From the NCBI RefSeq assembly GCF_002028425.1, contig NZ_CP020042.1, positions 992,001-1,056,000 of the forward strand: a stretch of DNA of 64,000 nt, written 5' to 3'. The notes beneath the pieces are model-generated. The model searched no databases and had not been told where the DNA came from. It saw only the letters and a program-made list of their open reading frames with translations. This DNA comes from Streptomyces katrae. Lineage in GTDB: Bacteria; Actinomycetota; Actinomycetes; Streptomycetales; Streptomycetaceae. Position 1 is the stretch's first letter. Each line of letters opens with the position of its first letter. Below, piece by piece: positions 35,196 to 43,453 of the stretch. A program made the translations under genes and the position numbers.

Positions 35196-36452
35196 ATGAC
35201 GAGCGTCGTGCTGGTGGGAACCCTGGACACCAAGGGTGTCGAGTACGGCTGGCTGCGCGAGAGGCTGCTGCGCGCCGGCGTCGAGGTGGTACTGGTCGAC
35301 ACGGGGATCATGGGAGAACCACGGGTGCCCGCGGACGTGCCCCGCGAAGAGGTGGCGCGGGCCGCGGGCACCGAACTCTCCCGGCTGCGCACCGCGGCCG
35401 ACCGGGGCGCGGCCGTGACCACGATGGCCCGGGGGGCGGAGGCGGCCCTCTTACGGCTGCACGCCGAGGGCCGGCTGCACGGGGTGCTCGCGATCGGGGG
35501 CAGCGGGGGCACCTCCATCGCCACCCGGGCGATGCGGGCCCTGCCGCTGGGCGTGCCGAAGGTGATGGTCTCGTCGATGGCCTCGGGGGACGTCTCCCCG
35601 TACGTGGGCTCCTCGGACATCACGATGATGTACAGCGTGGTGGACATCGCCGGGATCAACAGCGTCTCGGCTCCGGTGCTGGCCAACGCGGCGGAGGCGG
35701 TCGCCGCCATGGCCAAGGGCTTCGCCCGCTCGGCGCTGGACCGCACCCGCCCGGTCCGGCTCGGTTCGGGAGCGCGGCCGCTGGTGGCGGCGAGCATGGC
35801 GGGGGTGACCACGCCCGGGGTGGACGCCGCCCGGGAGCGGCTGACCGAGCTCGGCTACGAGGTGCTGGTCTTCCACGCCACCGGGTCGGGCGGGCGCACC
35901 CTGGAGAAGCTGGCCGCGCAGCGGATCTTCGCGGGCGTGCTGGACCTGACCCTCAGCGAGCTCGCCGACGACCTGTGCGGCGGCGTCCTCACCGCGGGCC
36001 CCGACCGGCTGAGCGCGGCCGGGCGGGCCGGGATCCCTCAGGTGGTGAGCCCGGGGGCGCTGGACATGGTGAAGTTCGGGCCGCTGGAGACCCTGCCGGA
36101 ACGGGTCCGCTACCGGCGGGTGCGGATCCACAACCCCTCGATCACGGTGATCCGCACGACGGAGTCCGAGTGCGCGGAGCTGGGCCGCCGGGTGGCCGCC
36201 AAGCTGCGCGCGGCGACGGGGCCGACGGCGGTCTGCGTGCCGCTGCGCGGGCTGTCCACGCTGGGCGCCCCGGGGGGCCCGTACCACGATCCGGAGGCGG
36301 ACGGGGCCCTGTTCGCGGCGCTACGCGAGGGCCTGCGGGGCAGCGCCGCCCGGCTCCACGACTACGACACCCACATCAACGACCCGGCCTTCGGGCGGGC
36401 GGCGGCGGACCGGCTGCACGCGATGATCGGCGCGGTGTCGGCCGCGGCGTGA
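35196..36452 (+). CDS. Tm-1-like ATP-binding domain protein (UPF0261)
   Basis: 418 aa covering the whole family. The N-terminal domain opens SVVLVGTLDTKGVEYGWLRE and holds GGSGGTSIATRAMRALPLG and KVMVSSMASGDVSPYVGSSDI. The C-terminal TIM-barrel-like part has HATGSGGRTLEKLA and ends DTHINDPAFGRAAADRLHAM. In tomato, Tm-1 binds tobamovirus replicase through this region; bacterial function is unknown. ATG 36 bases into the open frame (35196) is chosen because the conserved start follows at once; ATG 35181 is an alternative. No clear Shine-Dalgarno is seen. A strong hairpin follows. Confidence 0.88.
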   Translation: MTSVVLVGTLDTKGVEYGWLRERLLRAGVEVVLVDTGIMGEPRVPADVPREEVARAAGTELSRLRTAADRGAAVTTMARGAEAALLRLHAEGRLHGVLAIGGSGGTSIATRAMRALPLGVPKVMVSSMASGDVSPYVGSSDITMMYSVVDIAGINSVSAPVLANAAEAVAAMAKGFARSALDRTRPVRLGSGARPLVAASMAGVTTPGVDAARERLTELGYEVLVFHATGSGGRTLEKLAAQRIFAGVLDLTLSELADDLCGGVLTAGPDRLSAAGRAGIPQVVSPGALDMVKFGPLETLPERVRYRRVRIHNPSITVIRTTESECAELGRRVAAKLRAATGPTAVCVPLRGLSTLGAPGGPYHDPEADGALFAALREGLRGSAARLHDYDTHINDPAFGRAAADRLHAMIGAVSAAA

Positions 36453-36514
36453 CCGCCCCTACCCACCTCCGCCCGGCACTGACCGCCGCTGACCGCCACT
36501 GGCCCTTTCCGGCC

Positions 36515-36576
36515 GTTCCCGACCGTCCGGCCCGTCCGGCCGGTCCGAGGACCGGACGGGCCGGACGGTCGGGAAC
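36515..36576 (+). terminator. Strong terminator after the Tm-1-like gene
   Basis: Perfect 25-bp inverted repeat (36515-36539 with 36552-36576) and a 12-nt loop that can itself pair partly. It lies about 60 bp after the stop and 95 bp before the next gene. Confidence 0.85.
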
Positions 36577-36670
36577 CAGCCGTGGCTCAATGGTGTCCAT
36601 GGGTGTGGCCGGTCGGAACCGACCGGTCCGGCTCTGGGAGGAGCCGGTGACGCCACGGAGGGGGGCGGGG

Positions 36671-38284
36671 ATGAACGACGGCTGGACGGTACCCGGGTAC
36701 ACCGGGGTCCGGGAGCTGGGTTCGGGCGGCAGCGGCCGGGTCGTGCTCGCGGTCCACGACGCCACCGGCACGGCGGTCGCCGTGAAGTACCTCAGCGACC
36801 GGATGCGCGAGGACCCGGCCTTCGTACGGGAGTTCCGGGCCGAGGCCCGGCTGCTGGGCGGGCTGGTCTCCCCGTACGTGACCGGCTTCTACGAGTACGT
36901 GGAGGCCCCGGACGGGGCCGCGATCGTCATGGAGCTCATCGACGGGGTCTCCCTGCGCTCGGTGCTGCGCGAGTCGGGGCGGACGGAACCCGAGGCCGCG
37001 CTGGTGGTCCTCAAGGGCTCCCTGCTCGGGCTGGCGGCCGCCCACCGGGCCGGGGTGGTCCACCGTGACTACAAGCCGGAGAACGTGCTGGTCGCGGCCG
37101 ACGGCTCGTCCAAGCTGGTGGACTTCGGGATCGCCGCGGGCCGCGGCAGCACCCCCGGGGTCGCCGGGACCCCCGCCTACATGGCCCCCGAGCAGTGGCA
37201 GGGGCAGCCGGCCTCGCCGACGGCCGACGTCTACGCGGCCACCGCGACCTTCTTCGAGTGCCTGACCGGCCGCAAGCCCTACGACGGGGGGAACTTCGCC
37301 GAGCTCGCCGTCCAGCACATCGAGGCTCCCGTACCGGAGACCGAGGCCCCCGAGGCCGTACGACCGCTGATCCGGCGGGGTCTGGCCAAACGGCCCGAGC
37401 AGCGGCCGGAGAACGCCGAGGCCTTCGTCGCGGAGCTGGAAGCCCTGGCGGTGGCCGCGTACGGGCCGCAGTGGGAGGAGCGCGGACAGCGCAAGCTGGC
37501 CGCGCTGGCGGCCCTGCTGCCGCTGCTGTTCCCCTCGGCGGGCGGCGCGGCCGCGGGGACCACGGCCGTGGCCACCACCTCGATCGGCTCGGGCTGGGCC
37601 CCGGGGCGCGGCGGCTGGCTGGCCACGGGCCTGGCGCTGGTGCTGGGCGCGGCACTGGTGTTCACGACCGACGCGGCCGGCACACCGCCGTCGCCGTCGG
37701 CGCTCAGCGACTTCGCCACCACCAGCCCCTCCGCGCCCGGGTCCGCTCCGACCGCCGCCCCGCCGGCACCGGGGCCGTCCCCCTCGCCGTCGCCGTCGGC
37801 CTCGGGCAGCCCGACGCCCACGCCCTCGGCGTCGCTCCCCTCCCCGACGCCCACCCCGACGTCCTGGCCCTCCGCCGGCACCACCCCGTCCTGGAGCCCG
37901 ACGCCGACGCCGACGGTCAGCTGGTCGCCCACGCCGACGCCCTCGCCCACCCTGCGGGTGACCAAGCTGGGCGTCACCCTCAAGCCCGGCGCGTACCGGG
38001 GTGACGCCTCCGTCTCCCTGACGACGCAGGGCAGCGGTCCGGTCACCGTCCTCGTCCAGTGGTACCTGGGTGACAGCCAGGGCGCCTACTCCGTGCCCGA
38101 CGGCACCGACACGGTCGTGGTCCAGGCCGGCGCACCGGCCACGGTGGTCCGGTCCCACACCTTCACGCGCGGCCGCGGCTGCTACGCCGGCGTCCGGGTC
38201 ACCACCCAGCCCGCCGCGGCCAACGCCTCGGCCTCCGACTCCCAGCGACTGCTGCGCTGCACGGACCTGGAGCCCCCGCGATGA
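36671..38284 (+). CDS. Membrane-anchored serine/threonine kinase with extracellular Ig-like domain
   Basis: 537 aa. Kinase domain 8-265: Gly loop LGSGGSGRVVLA, ATP lysine Lys39, catalytic loop HRDYKPEN (Asp133, with Tyr in place of the usual Leu/Val/Ile), DFG at 151-153, MAPEQW. A single transmembrane helix lies at about 318-338. Outside are a long Ser/Thr/Pro stalk (about 345-430) and a beta-sandwich-like domain with one Cys pair (RGCYAG, RLLRCTD). ATG 36671 has GGAGG 9 nt upstream; GTG 36647 with GGGAGGAG is a credible longer start. Its stop overlaps the next gene's ATG, so the two products are probably partners. Confidence 0.9.
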   Translation: MNDGWTVPGYTGVRELGSGGSGRVVLAVHDATGTAVAVKYLSDRMREDPAFVREFRAEARLLGGLVSPYVTGFYEYVEAPDGAAIVMELIDGVSLRSVLRESGRTEPEAALVVLKGSLLGLAAAHRAGVVHRDYKPENVLVAADGSSKLVDFGIAAGRGSTPGVAGTPAYMAPEQWQGQPASPTADVYAATATFFECLTGRKPYDGGNFAELAVQHIEAPVPETEAPEAVRPLIRRGLAKRPEQRPENAEAFVAELEALAVAAYGPQWEERGQRKLAALAALLPLLFPSAGGAAAGTTAVATTSIGSGWAPGRGGWLATGLALVLGAALVFTTDAAGTPPSPSALSDFATTSPSAPGSAPTAAPPAPGPSPSPSPSASGSPTPTPSASLPSPTPTPTSWPSAGTTPSWSPTPTPTVSWSPTPTPSPTLRVTKLGVTLKPGAYRGDASVSLTTQGSGPVTVLVQWYLGDSQGAYSVPDGTDTVVVQAGAPATVVRSHTFTRGRGCYAGVRVTTQPAAANASASDSQRLLRCTDLEPPR

Positions 38285-38880
38285 GCGATCCGCACCCCCC
38301 GCAGGACGACGGCTACAGCGCCACCGTCCTCGGCAGCCACTGGTTCAGCGGCCCCCCGCCGCCGGCCGACGCGGCCCCCGACCGGGTCGAGGGCGCCGTG
38401 CTGCGGTTCGGCCCGGGGGTGACGGCGGCCCTGCCCGCACCCTTCCCCGTCACGTCCGCTCCCGCGCCCGCGCCGCCCCGGCGGCGGAGCGGCTGGCGCC
38501 GGTACACCCTGGCCGCCGTGGTCCTCGCGGGGGTGCTCGCGTACCTGGGCTGGCAGCGGTTCGGGCCGGCCGTCGAGGTCCGCGAGGTGGCGGTGAGCAC
38601 CGACCCGCGGGGCCCGGCCTGCGACGCGGCGGCCGACGTGGTGGCCACCGTACGCACCGACGGCCGCCCCGGAACCCTGACGTACCGCTGGGTCCGCAGC
38701 GACGGCACCCGCTCGGAGGAACTCACCGAACGCGTCCCCGGCGGCCGCACCGAGGCGACCCTCCACCTGATGTGGACCTTCAGGGGCACGGGCACCTACC
38801 CGGCCCGTGCGGAACTCCAGCTGCTCTCCCCCACCGAACGGACCGCGGCGACGGAGTTCACCTACACCTGCCCGCGCTAG
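38281..38880 (+). CDS. Membrane-anchored partner of the kinase, unknown function
   Basis: 199 aa. A cytoplasmic Pro-rich N-terminus (1-70) precedes one transmembrane helix (about 73-90, RYTLAAVVLAGVLAYLGW) and an extracytoplasmic domain of about 105 residues with one cysteine pair (GPACDA, YTCPR). Its strands (PGTLTYRWVRSDG, EATLHLMWTFRGTGTYPARAEL) resemble the extracellular domain of the kinase immediately upstream. It is coupled to that kinase by an ATGA overlap. Its TAG stop is part of the CTAG target duplication of the adjoining insertion sequence. Confidence 0.8.
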   Translation: MSDPHPPQDDGYSATVLGSHWFSGPPPPADAAPDRVEGAVLRFGPGVTAALPAPFPVTSAPAPAPPRRRSGWRRYTLAAVVLAGVLAYLGWQRFGPAVEVREVAVSTDPRGPACDAAADVVATVRTDGRPGTLTYRWVRSDGTRSEELTERVPGGRTEATLHLMWTFRGTGTYPARAELQLLSPTERTAATEFTYTCPR

Positions 38881-38901
38881 AAGACTGATGAAGATCTTGT
38901 T

Positions 38902-38936
38902 GAGGGGCCGTCCGGCCGTAGGCCGGGCGGCCCCTC
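38902..38936 (-). terminator. Terminator inside the left end of the IS
   Basis: A 16-bp stem with one G-U-type mismatch (38902-38917 with 38921-38936) and a 3-nt loop, 3 nt after the transposase stop. It could also stop transcription arriving from the kinase operon. Confidence 0.65.
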
Positions 38937-38939
38937 TGG

Positions 38940-40526
38940 TTATGTGATGGCCGGTGCGAGGTGCCAGGTGCCGCCTGTGTGAGTGAGTCCGAGGTTGATC
39001 AGGCGGCGGAGGTTGAGGGCGGCTGCTCGGGTGTGGAGCCAGGCGTTGTTGCTGATGGTGCCCCGGTAGCGGAGTCGGCGGTTGCCGTGGTGGACGAGCC
39101 AGGCGACGGCACGTTCGACTGGTGGCCGCCAGCGGCGGTAGTCGGCCTGCCAGGCGGGGTCGGTGGCGGCCTGGCGGCGGGCCGCGGCTTGGAGATCGTG
39201 GTGGGGGCGGATGGTCAGGACGCGTCCGGCTTTGGCCTTGGTGCACTGCTCACGCAGCGGGCATCGGGTGCACACGTTCCCGAAGACGGCCCTGCGCTGG
39301 TGGTGGCGGCCGCCGGGCTCGGACAGGCCGACGGTGTGGCCTTGGGGGCAGGTCACGGTGGCGGCGGAGGTGTCGATGGCGAAGTCGTCGAGGGTGAAGC
39401 CGTCTGGGACGGCCGGCCGCAGCGGGGCGGGTTTGAGGAACAGCCGGTGTCCGGCCTCTTCGAGGGCCTGGCGGGCGTCGCCGGTGGAGTAGGCGGTGTC
39501 ACCGAAGGCGTCCACCGGGGTGTCCTCCTCGGCCAGCAGTTCAAGGCCGACGGCTGCCTCGTGGTGCTCTGGCCCGGCCCCGGGCCGCAGGGCGACGGCG
39601 GTGTATAACCCGGTCTCCGGCTCGACGGCGAGGTGGGCCTTGTATCCGTCCTGCTGATGGGAGCGGGTCTTGTGGATGTGCCGGGACTCGGGGTCGACGG
39701 TGGAGATCATCCGGTCCGGGGCGGTCCCTTGGGTGATGCGCCAGCGGCCGTCACGGCCGTCGGAGTCCTCGGCCGGTTCCACGTCCTGCCCGGCGACCAG
39801 CGCGAGGATGCCGACCGCGTTCGCTGCCTTCTCGCCCAGTTCCTGCTCGGGCAGATGCCCGAGCAGTCTGACCGCGTCGCCGACGAGCGCGTCGACCAGG
39901 TTGGCTCGTGCCTGGGCATCGTTCCAGGTGATGCGGGGTTTGCCCGGGTCGGTGTAGTCGTGGGCGGTGCACTGCGCGGCGGCAGCCTCGGCGCCGCCGG
40001 GGACTTCCCGGATCACCACCCGGATGGCGCCGATGATCTGGGTGACGGTGTCCTGGGTGGCGACCGCGTCGTCCAGCACGGTGGAGTCCAGTGCCCGCCG
40101 GTGCTTGCCCCTGAGGACACCGGTGGCCTTCACGACCTCCCGCACGGCCTCGAAGGCCCGGTTCGGGCTGGTGGAGCGGGCCAGCCGGCGCCGGAAGTAC
40201 GCCAGAAGCGACGGGTCGAACGCGGTGTCATGCAGTCCCAGCCCGCACGCGGCCTTCCACCGCAGGTCACACCGCAGTTCCTGGACCGTCTCGAAGTCCG
40301 ACATGCCGTGCAGGGCCTGCAATGTGATCGCCGCGGCCAGAATCTGCGGCGGCATGGACGGCCGCCCGTTCGCCGACGGATACATGTCCGCGAACATCGC
40401 CGCGGGGAACAACCGGCCACGGTGCTCGGCCAGGAACGCGAACACACTCCCAGCCGGAATCAACTCCCGGCACGTCGCCCACACATCAGGTCCGACCGTC
40501 TCCCCGACCCACTCCCCTTGAACCAC
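38940..40526 (-). CDS. IS1182-family transposase
   Basis: 528 aa DDE transposase. The N-terminal InsH/DUF772-like part has FLAEHRGRLFPAAMFADMYPSANGRPSMPPQILA and LRCDLRWKAACGLGLHDTAFDPSLL. The RNase-H core has RALDSTVLDDA (first Asp), VDAFGDTAYSTGDAR (second Asp) and the late glutamate near RRWRPPVERAVAW. A zinc-binding-like C-x2-C-x5-C set appears in VCTRCPLREQC, usual for this family. The frame is intact with full length, so the enzyme may be active. It occupies nearly all of the IS. Confidence 0.93.
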   Translation of the reverse strand: MVQGEWVGETVGPDVWATCRELIPAGSVFAFLAEHRGRLFPAAMFADMYPSANGRPSMPPQILAAAITLQALHGMSDFETVQELRCDLRWKAACGLGLHDTAFDPSLLAYFRRRLARSTSPNRAFEAVREVVKATGVLRGKHRRALDSTVLDDAVATQDTVTQIIGAIRVVIREVPGGAEAAAAQCTAHDYTDPGKPRITWNDAQARANLVDALVGDAVRLLGHLPEQELGEKAANAVGILALVAGQDVEPAEDSDGRDGRWRITQGTAPDRMISTVDPESRHIHKTRSHQQDGYKAHLAVEPETGLYTAVALRPGAGPEHHEAAVGLELLAEEDTPVDAFGDTAYSTGDARQALEEAGHRLFLKPAPLRPAVPDGFTLDDFAIDTSAATVTCPQGHTVGLSEPGGRHHQRRAVFGNVCTRCPLREQCTKAKAGRVLTIRPHHDLQAAARRQAATDPAWQADYRRWRPPVERAVAWLVHHGNRRLRYRGTISNNAWLHTRAAALNLRRLINLGLTHTGGTWHLAPAIT

Positions 40527-40592
40527 AACACGAGTCTGGCCCCACCGCTGACGCGGCGGGGCCAGAACCCAACATCTTCATCAGTCTTCTAG

Positions 40593-40918
40593 GGCCTGTC
40601 TGACACGGGATCCGGATCACCGCGTGGCCGGCGCAGCCCGGGGGTGCCGGCGGGGTCGTTCTTGTGGGCGGGGTGGGTATGGCCGTCCGGCCGAGGCGCG
40701 GGAGGCGGGGACGGTGGTTGACTCGGGGGTGCCGACCGGGGCGTGCAGGACGCCCCAGGGCACCCTGGCGTGCCGTGTTCCCTCCGGCGACACCCCCTGG
40801 GAGCACGGCCGTTTCCGCTCGGATGCCGGGTTCGCGCGGAAGGCCCGCGGCCGCTTTGGGGAGCGGCCGCGGGCCGTTTCGCGTTCCCGTCCCCCGCCGC
40901 AACCGGGGGAGGGAGTCT
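40593..40918. other. Intergenic region, IS to GNAT-AAA+ gene
   Basis: About 326 bp without a supported gene. Frames that cross it have poor codon bias and no recognisable protein. It holds a 14-bp perfect hairpin (40842-40855 with 40862-40875), listed separately, and a few shorter GC dyads around 40739-40770. The first 30 bases were joined to the kinase-partner gene before the IS inserted. Confidence 0.6.
40842..40875 (-). terminator. Terminator after the GNAT-AAA+ gene
   Basis: Perfect 14-bp stem (40842-40855 with 40862-40875) and a 6-nt loop, 44 bp past the stop at 40919. Confidence 0.65.
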
Positions 40919-42205
40919 TCAGAACCGCGCGTGGGCGGTGATGTCGGCCTGGAACTCCCCGGTCATCGCGGGGGTCACCGTGGGCCGGCACTGGGCGACG
41001 GCCGCCAGGTAGTCGGCCGTGGTCGCGCCGGGCTGGGCCGCCGCGCCGCGGGCGCCGACCGCCTCCAGGTCCCGTTCGAAGGACACCTGCGCCGCGGTCC
41101 GCGCCGCGTGCTCGATGTCGGCCGGGGTGAACAGCTCGGTGGCCGCCACCAGGGCGGTCACGTCCACGTCGGCGCGTCCGGCCGTGTAGCGGGACCAGAT
41201 CGCGGCGCGGGCCCCGGCGTCGGGGGTGCCGATCGGGATCAGGTAGTCGAAGCGGCCGGGACGCAGGAAGGCCGGGTCGAGGGAGCGGATGGAGTTGGTG
41301 GCGCAGACCAGCAGCCGCTCGTCGCCCTCCCGGAAGCCGGGTATCAGCTTGAGCAGCTCGTTGGTGACGCCGTGGGCGCCGCCGGGCTGGGCGGGCTCGC
41401 TGCGTACGGGGGCGATCTCCTCGACCTCGTCGATGAAGACCAGCACCCGTTCCAGCTCGGCGATCCGGGCGAAGGCCTGGCGCAGGGCGGCGGCCAGGTT
41501 GCCGCCGTCGGCGAGGCGGGAGGGCAGCAGTTCCACGAAGGGCCACCCGAGCCGGGAGGCGATGGCCCGGGCGAAGGTGGTCTTGCCGGTGCCCGGCGGC
41601 CCGAAGAGGGTGATGGCGCGCGGCGGGCGCACCCCGTGCGCGGCGGCCCGCTCGGGTTCGGCGAGGGGCAGCACCACGCGGCGTTCGATGAGCTCCTTCT
41701 CCTTCTCCATGCCGGCGACCTTGGCCCACAGGTCGTTCGGCAGGAACCGGCCGCCGAGGTCGTCGAGGAGGCCCGCGGCCGGTCCGTGCAGCGGTTCGGT
41801 CTTCTCGAAGTAGGCGACGGCGGGCTGGCGGGTGTACCCGGCGTTGAGCAGGCCCTCGCCGAGCAGGTCCTCTTCGGGCAGCACGTACGCGATCCGCCCC
41901 ACGCGGGCGGCGATCAGGCGGCGCTCCAGTTCGACGAGCAGGGCGCTGGCGAGGCCGCGGCCGCGCCATCCGGCGGCGATGGCGATACGCATCACCCAGG
42001 CCCGTTCGCCGGTCACGCAGGCGAGGGCCGCGCCGATGGGGACGCCCTGGTGGACGGCGACCACGCAGGGCTGCCGGTCGGTCAGCGCGCTGATGCACTC
42101 GGCGAGCGAGAAGACCGACTCCTGGCCGAGTTCGGCCGTCGTGTCGATCAGATGGACCACCGCCGCGAGATCGCCCTCGCGGTAGTCGTGGATGAGCCAG
42201 TTCAC
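40919..42205 (-). CDS. GNAT acetyltransferase fused to AAA+ ATPase
   Basis: 428 aa. Residues 1 to about 150 form a GNAT domain: MRIAIAAGWRGRGLASALLVELERR carries the acetyl-CoA pyrophosphate loop RGRGLA (81-86). Residues about 155-400 form an AAA+ module: Walker A GPPGTGKT (202-209), Walker B VLVFIDEVEEI, sensor-1 CATNSIRSLD, arginine finger region LRPGRFDYLIPIG. The AAA part resembles the 26S-proteasome/FtsH-like classic clade. The combination suggests ATP-driven remodelling coupled to acetylation, but the target is unknown. Reading is continuous with uniform codon use, so the fusion is real. Start ATG 42205. Confidence 0.87.
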   Translation of the reverse strand: MNWLIHDYREGDLAAVVHLIDTTAELGQESVFSLAECISALTDRQPCVVAVHQGVPIGAALACVTGERAWVMRIAIAAGWRGRGLASALLVELERRLIAARVGRIAYVLPEEDLLGEGLLNAGYTRQPAVAYFEKTEPLHGPAAGLLDDLGGRFLPNDLWAKVAGMEKEKELIERRVVLPLAEPERAAAHGVRPPRAITLFGPPGTGKTTFARAIASRLGWPFVELLPSRLADGGNLAAALRQAFARIAELERVLVFIDEVEEIAPVRSEPAQPGGAHGVTNELLKLIPGFREGDERLLVCATNSIRSLDPAFLRPGRFDYLIPIGTPDAGARAAIWSRYTAGRADVDVTALVAATELFTPADIEHAARTAAQVSFERDLEAVGARGAAAQPGATTADYLAAVAQCRPTVTPAMTGEFQADITAHARF

Positions 42206-42482
42206 CGGGTACCGCCCCTCGTTCGTGCTCTTGCGGCGAGGCTAGGGGCGGGCGGGCCCGTCGATCACGCACCGCCGTGCACAACAGCGGGCCGGGAAAC
42301 CGTCCGCCGCGTCCATAGACCGGTGGCTTCCGCCGAAGTCGCGGGCCGGGGAGCGGAGTCCGTTCATGCCTTCCGACAGGATCCGGCGGGATGGCGGCGG
42401 GAGTGCGGCGGCCCCGCATTCACAGCTGATTCATACGGAAATCCGTGCCGGGGCCACAGTTTTCCCGGGGAGGCTCGGATGC

Positions 42483-43274
42483 ATGATCCAACGCATCCTC
42501 CCCCGCAAGGCCGCCGGCCGTCCCAGCGCCCGTGCCCGGCGGGCGTCACGGATCCTGCTCGCGGTGACCGCCATGGGCGCCCTGCTCAGCCTGGACCTGC
42601 CCGAGGCCGGGGCCGCCACCCCGCTGGGGGTGACCGAGGAGGCCCCCGCCGACGCGGAGGGCGGGCGGGTCGGGGCGCTGTTCGCCGGCGGGGTCGACGG
42701 GGGGCACTTCTGCACCGCGTCCGTGGTGCGCAGCCTGGGCCACGACGTGATCGCCACCGCCGCGCACTGCCTCGACCACCCCGACACCACCGTGTTCGCC
42801 CCCGGCTACCGGGACGGCGAGACCCCGTACGGGCTGTGGCGGCTGACCCGGGTGTGGGTGGCCCCGGGCTGGACGGAAGGCCGGGACCCGGACGCGGACA
42901 TCGCCTTCGCGACGGTCGCTCCGGCCGCTGCCGGGGAGAGCAGGGCGGTGGAGGACGTGGTCGGGGGCTTCCCGGTGGCCGCCGCGCAGCCCGCTGACGT
43001 GACGGTGACCGTGCTCGGCTACCCGAGCGTGCAGGACACCCCGCTGCGCTGCTCCAACGCGACGAGCCTGTTCTCGCCGGCCCAGCGCCGGATCGACTGC
43101 CCGGACCTGAGCCGCGGTACCAGCGGCAGCCCCTGGCTGGCGGGCGGTGCGCTGGCCGGGGTCCTCGGCGGGTACCAGGGCGGCGGGGACGTTCCCGAGG
43201 TGTCGTACAGCGCGGTGATGGGTGACACGGCGATGGCCCTGTACTGCGAGGCGGCGGGGGTCGCGCGCCCGTAG
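42483..43274 (+). CDS. Secreted trypsin-like serine protease
   Basis: 263 aa. A twin-Arg-free signal peptide (about 1-45, ending PEAGAATP) precedes a chymotrypsin-fold domain. The triad is visible: His95 in ATAAHCLD, an Asp in DPDADIAFATV, and Ser in RGTSGSPWLAGG. Cysteines at HFCTAS/AAHC and RCSNAT/IDCPDL fit disulfides of this fold. The short length matches trypsin-like peptidases of streptomycetes. ATG 42483 has GGGGAGG 8 nt upstream. It is divergent from the GNAT-AAA+ gene over 277 bp with an AT-richer stretch before the start. A MITE lies 18 bp downstream. Confidence 0.88.
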   Translation: MIQRILPRKAAGRPSARARRASRILLAVTAMGALLSLDLPEAGAATPLGVTEEAPADAEGGRVGALFAGGVDGGHFCTASVVRSLGHDVIATAAHCLDHPDTTVFAPGYRDGETPYGLWRLTRVWVAPGWTEGRDPDADIAFATVAPAAAGESRAVEDVVGGFPVAAAQPADVTVTVLGYPSVQDTPLRCSNATSLFSPAQRRIDCPDLSRGTSGSPWLAGGALAGVLGGYQGGGDVPEVSYSAVMGDTAMALYCEAAGVARP

Positions 43275-43290
43275 GCGCCCAGGGGGTGCC

Positions 43291-43453
43291 TAGTGCTGTG
43301 ACCGGAAAGGTTCACCGCCTCACGGCGCCCGGCACGGCACCTCGCTGCGTTGTCGGACCGCGCAAGTACGTCCAGTACGAGCCGCGGCCCTCCGCCTTGC
43401 GATGCACCGCACCGGACACCGCGAACCGGCAAACCTTTCCGGCCACAGCACTA
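43291..43453. mobile_element. Non-autonomous MITE-like element
   Basis: A 159-bp element (43293-43451) with about 25-bp terminal inverted repeats: left GTGCTGTGACCGGAAAGG, right complement GTGCTGTGGCCGGAAAGG, both continuing GTT. TA flanks both ends (43291-43292, 43452-43453), the target duplication of IS630/Tc1-type transposition. No coding capacity. Its right end overlaps the stop codon of the NUDIX gene at 43451-43933. I recall similar repeats scattered in Streptomyces genomes, but cannot check. Confidence 0.75.

Larger units (their letters stand above)
38877..40592. mobile_element. IS1182-type insertion sequence with 4-bp CTAG target duplication
   Basis: The element proper is 38881-40588 (1708 bp). 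It is bounded by 19-bp terminal inverted repeats with one mismatch (left AAGACTGATGAAGATCTTG at 38881-38899; right complement at 40570-40588). CTAG flanks both ends (38877-38880 and 40589-40592), a palindromic target duplication of the kind known for IS1182-family elements. It carries one intact transposase gene on the minus strand. The left CTAG supplies the stop codon of the upstream gene, so the insertion is not disruptive. Intact ends and frame suggest recent transposition. Confidence 0.88.

Noticed and set aside
40486..40902. Minus-strand frame downstream of the IS
   Set aside because: Crosses the IS end, is Arg/Pro-rich and has no motif; not a remnant transposase that I can support.
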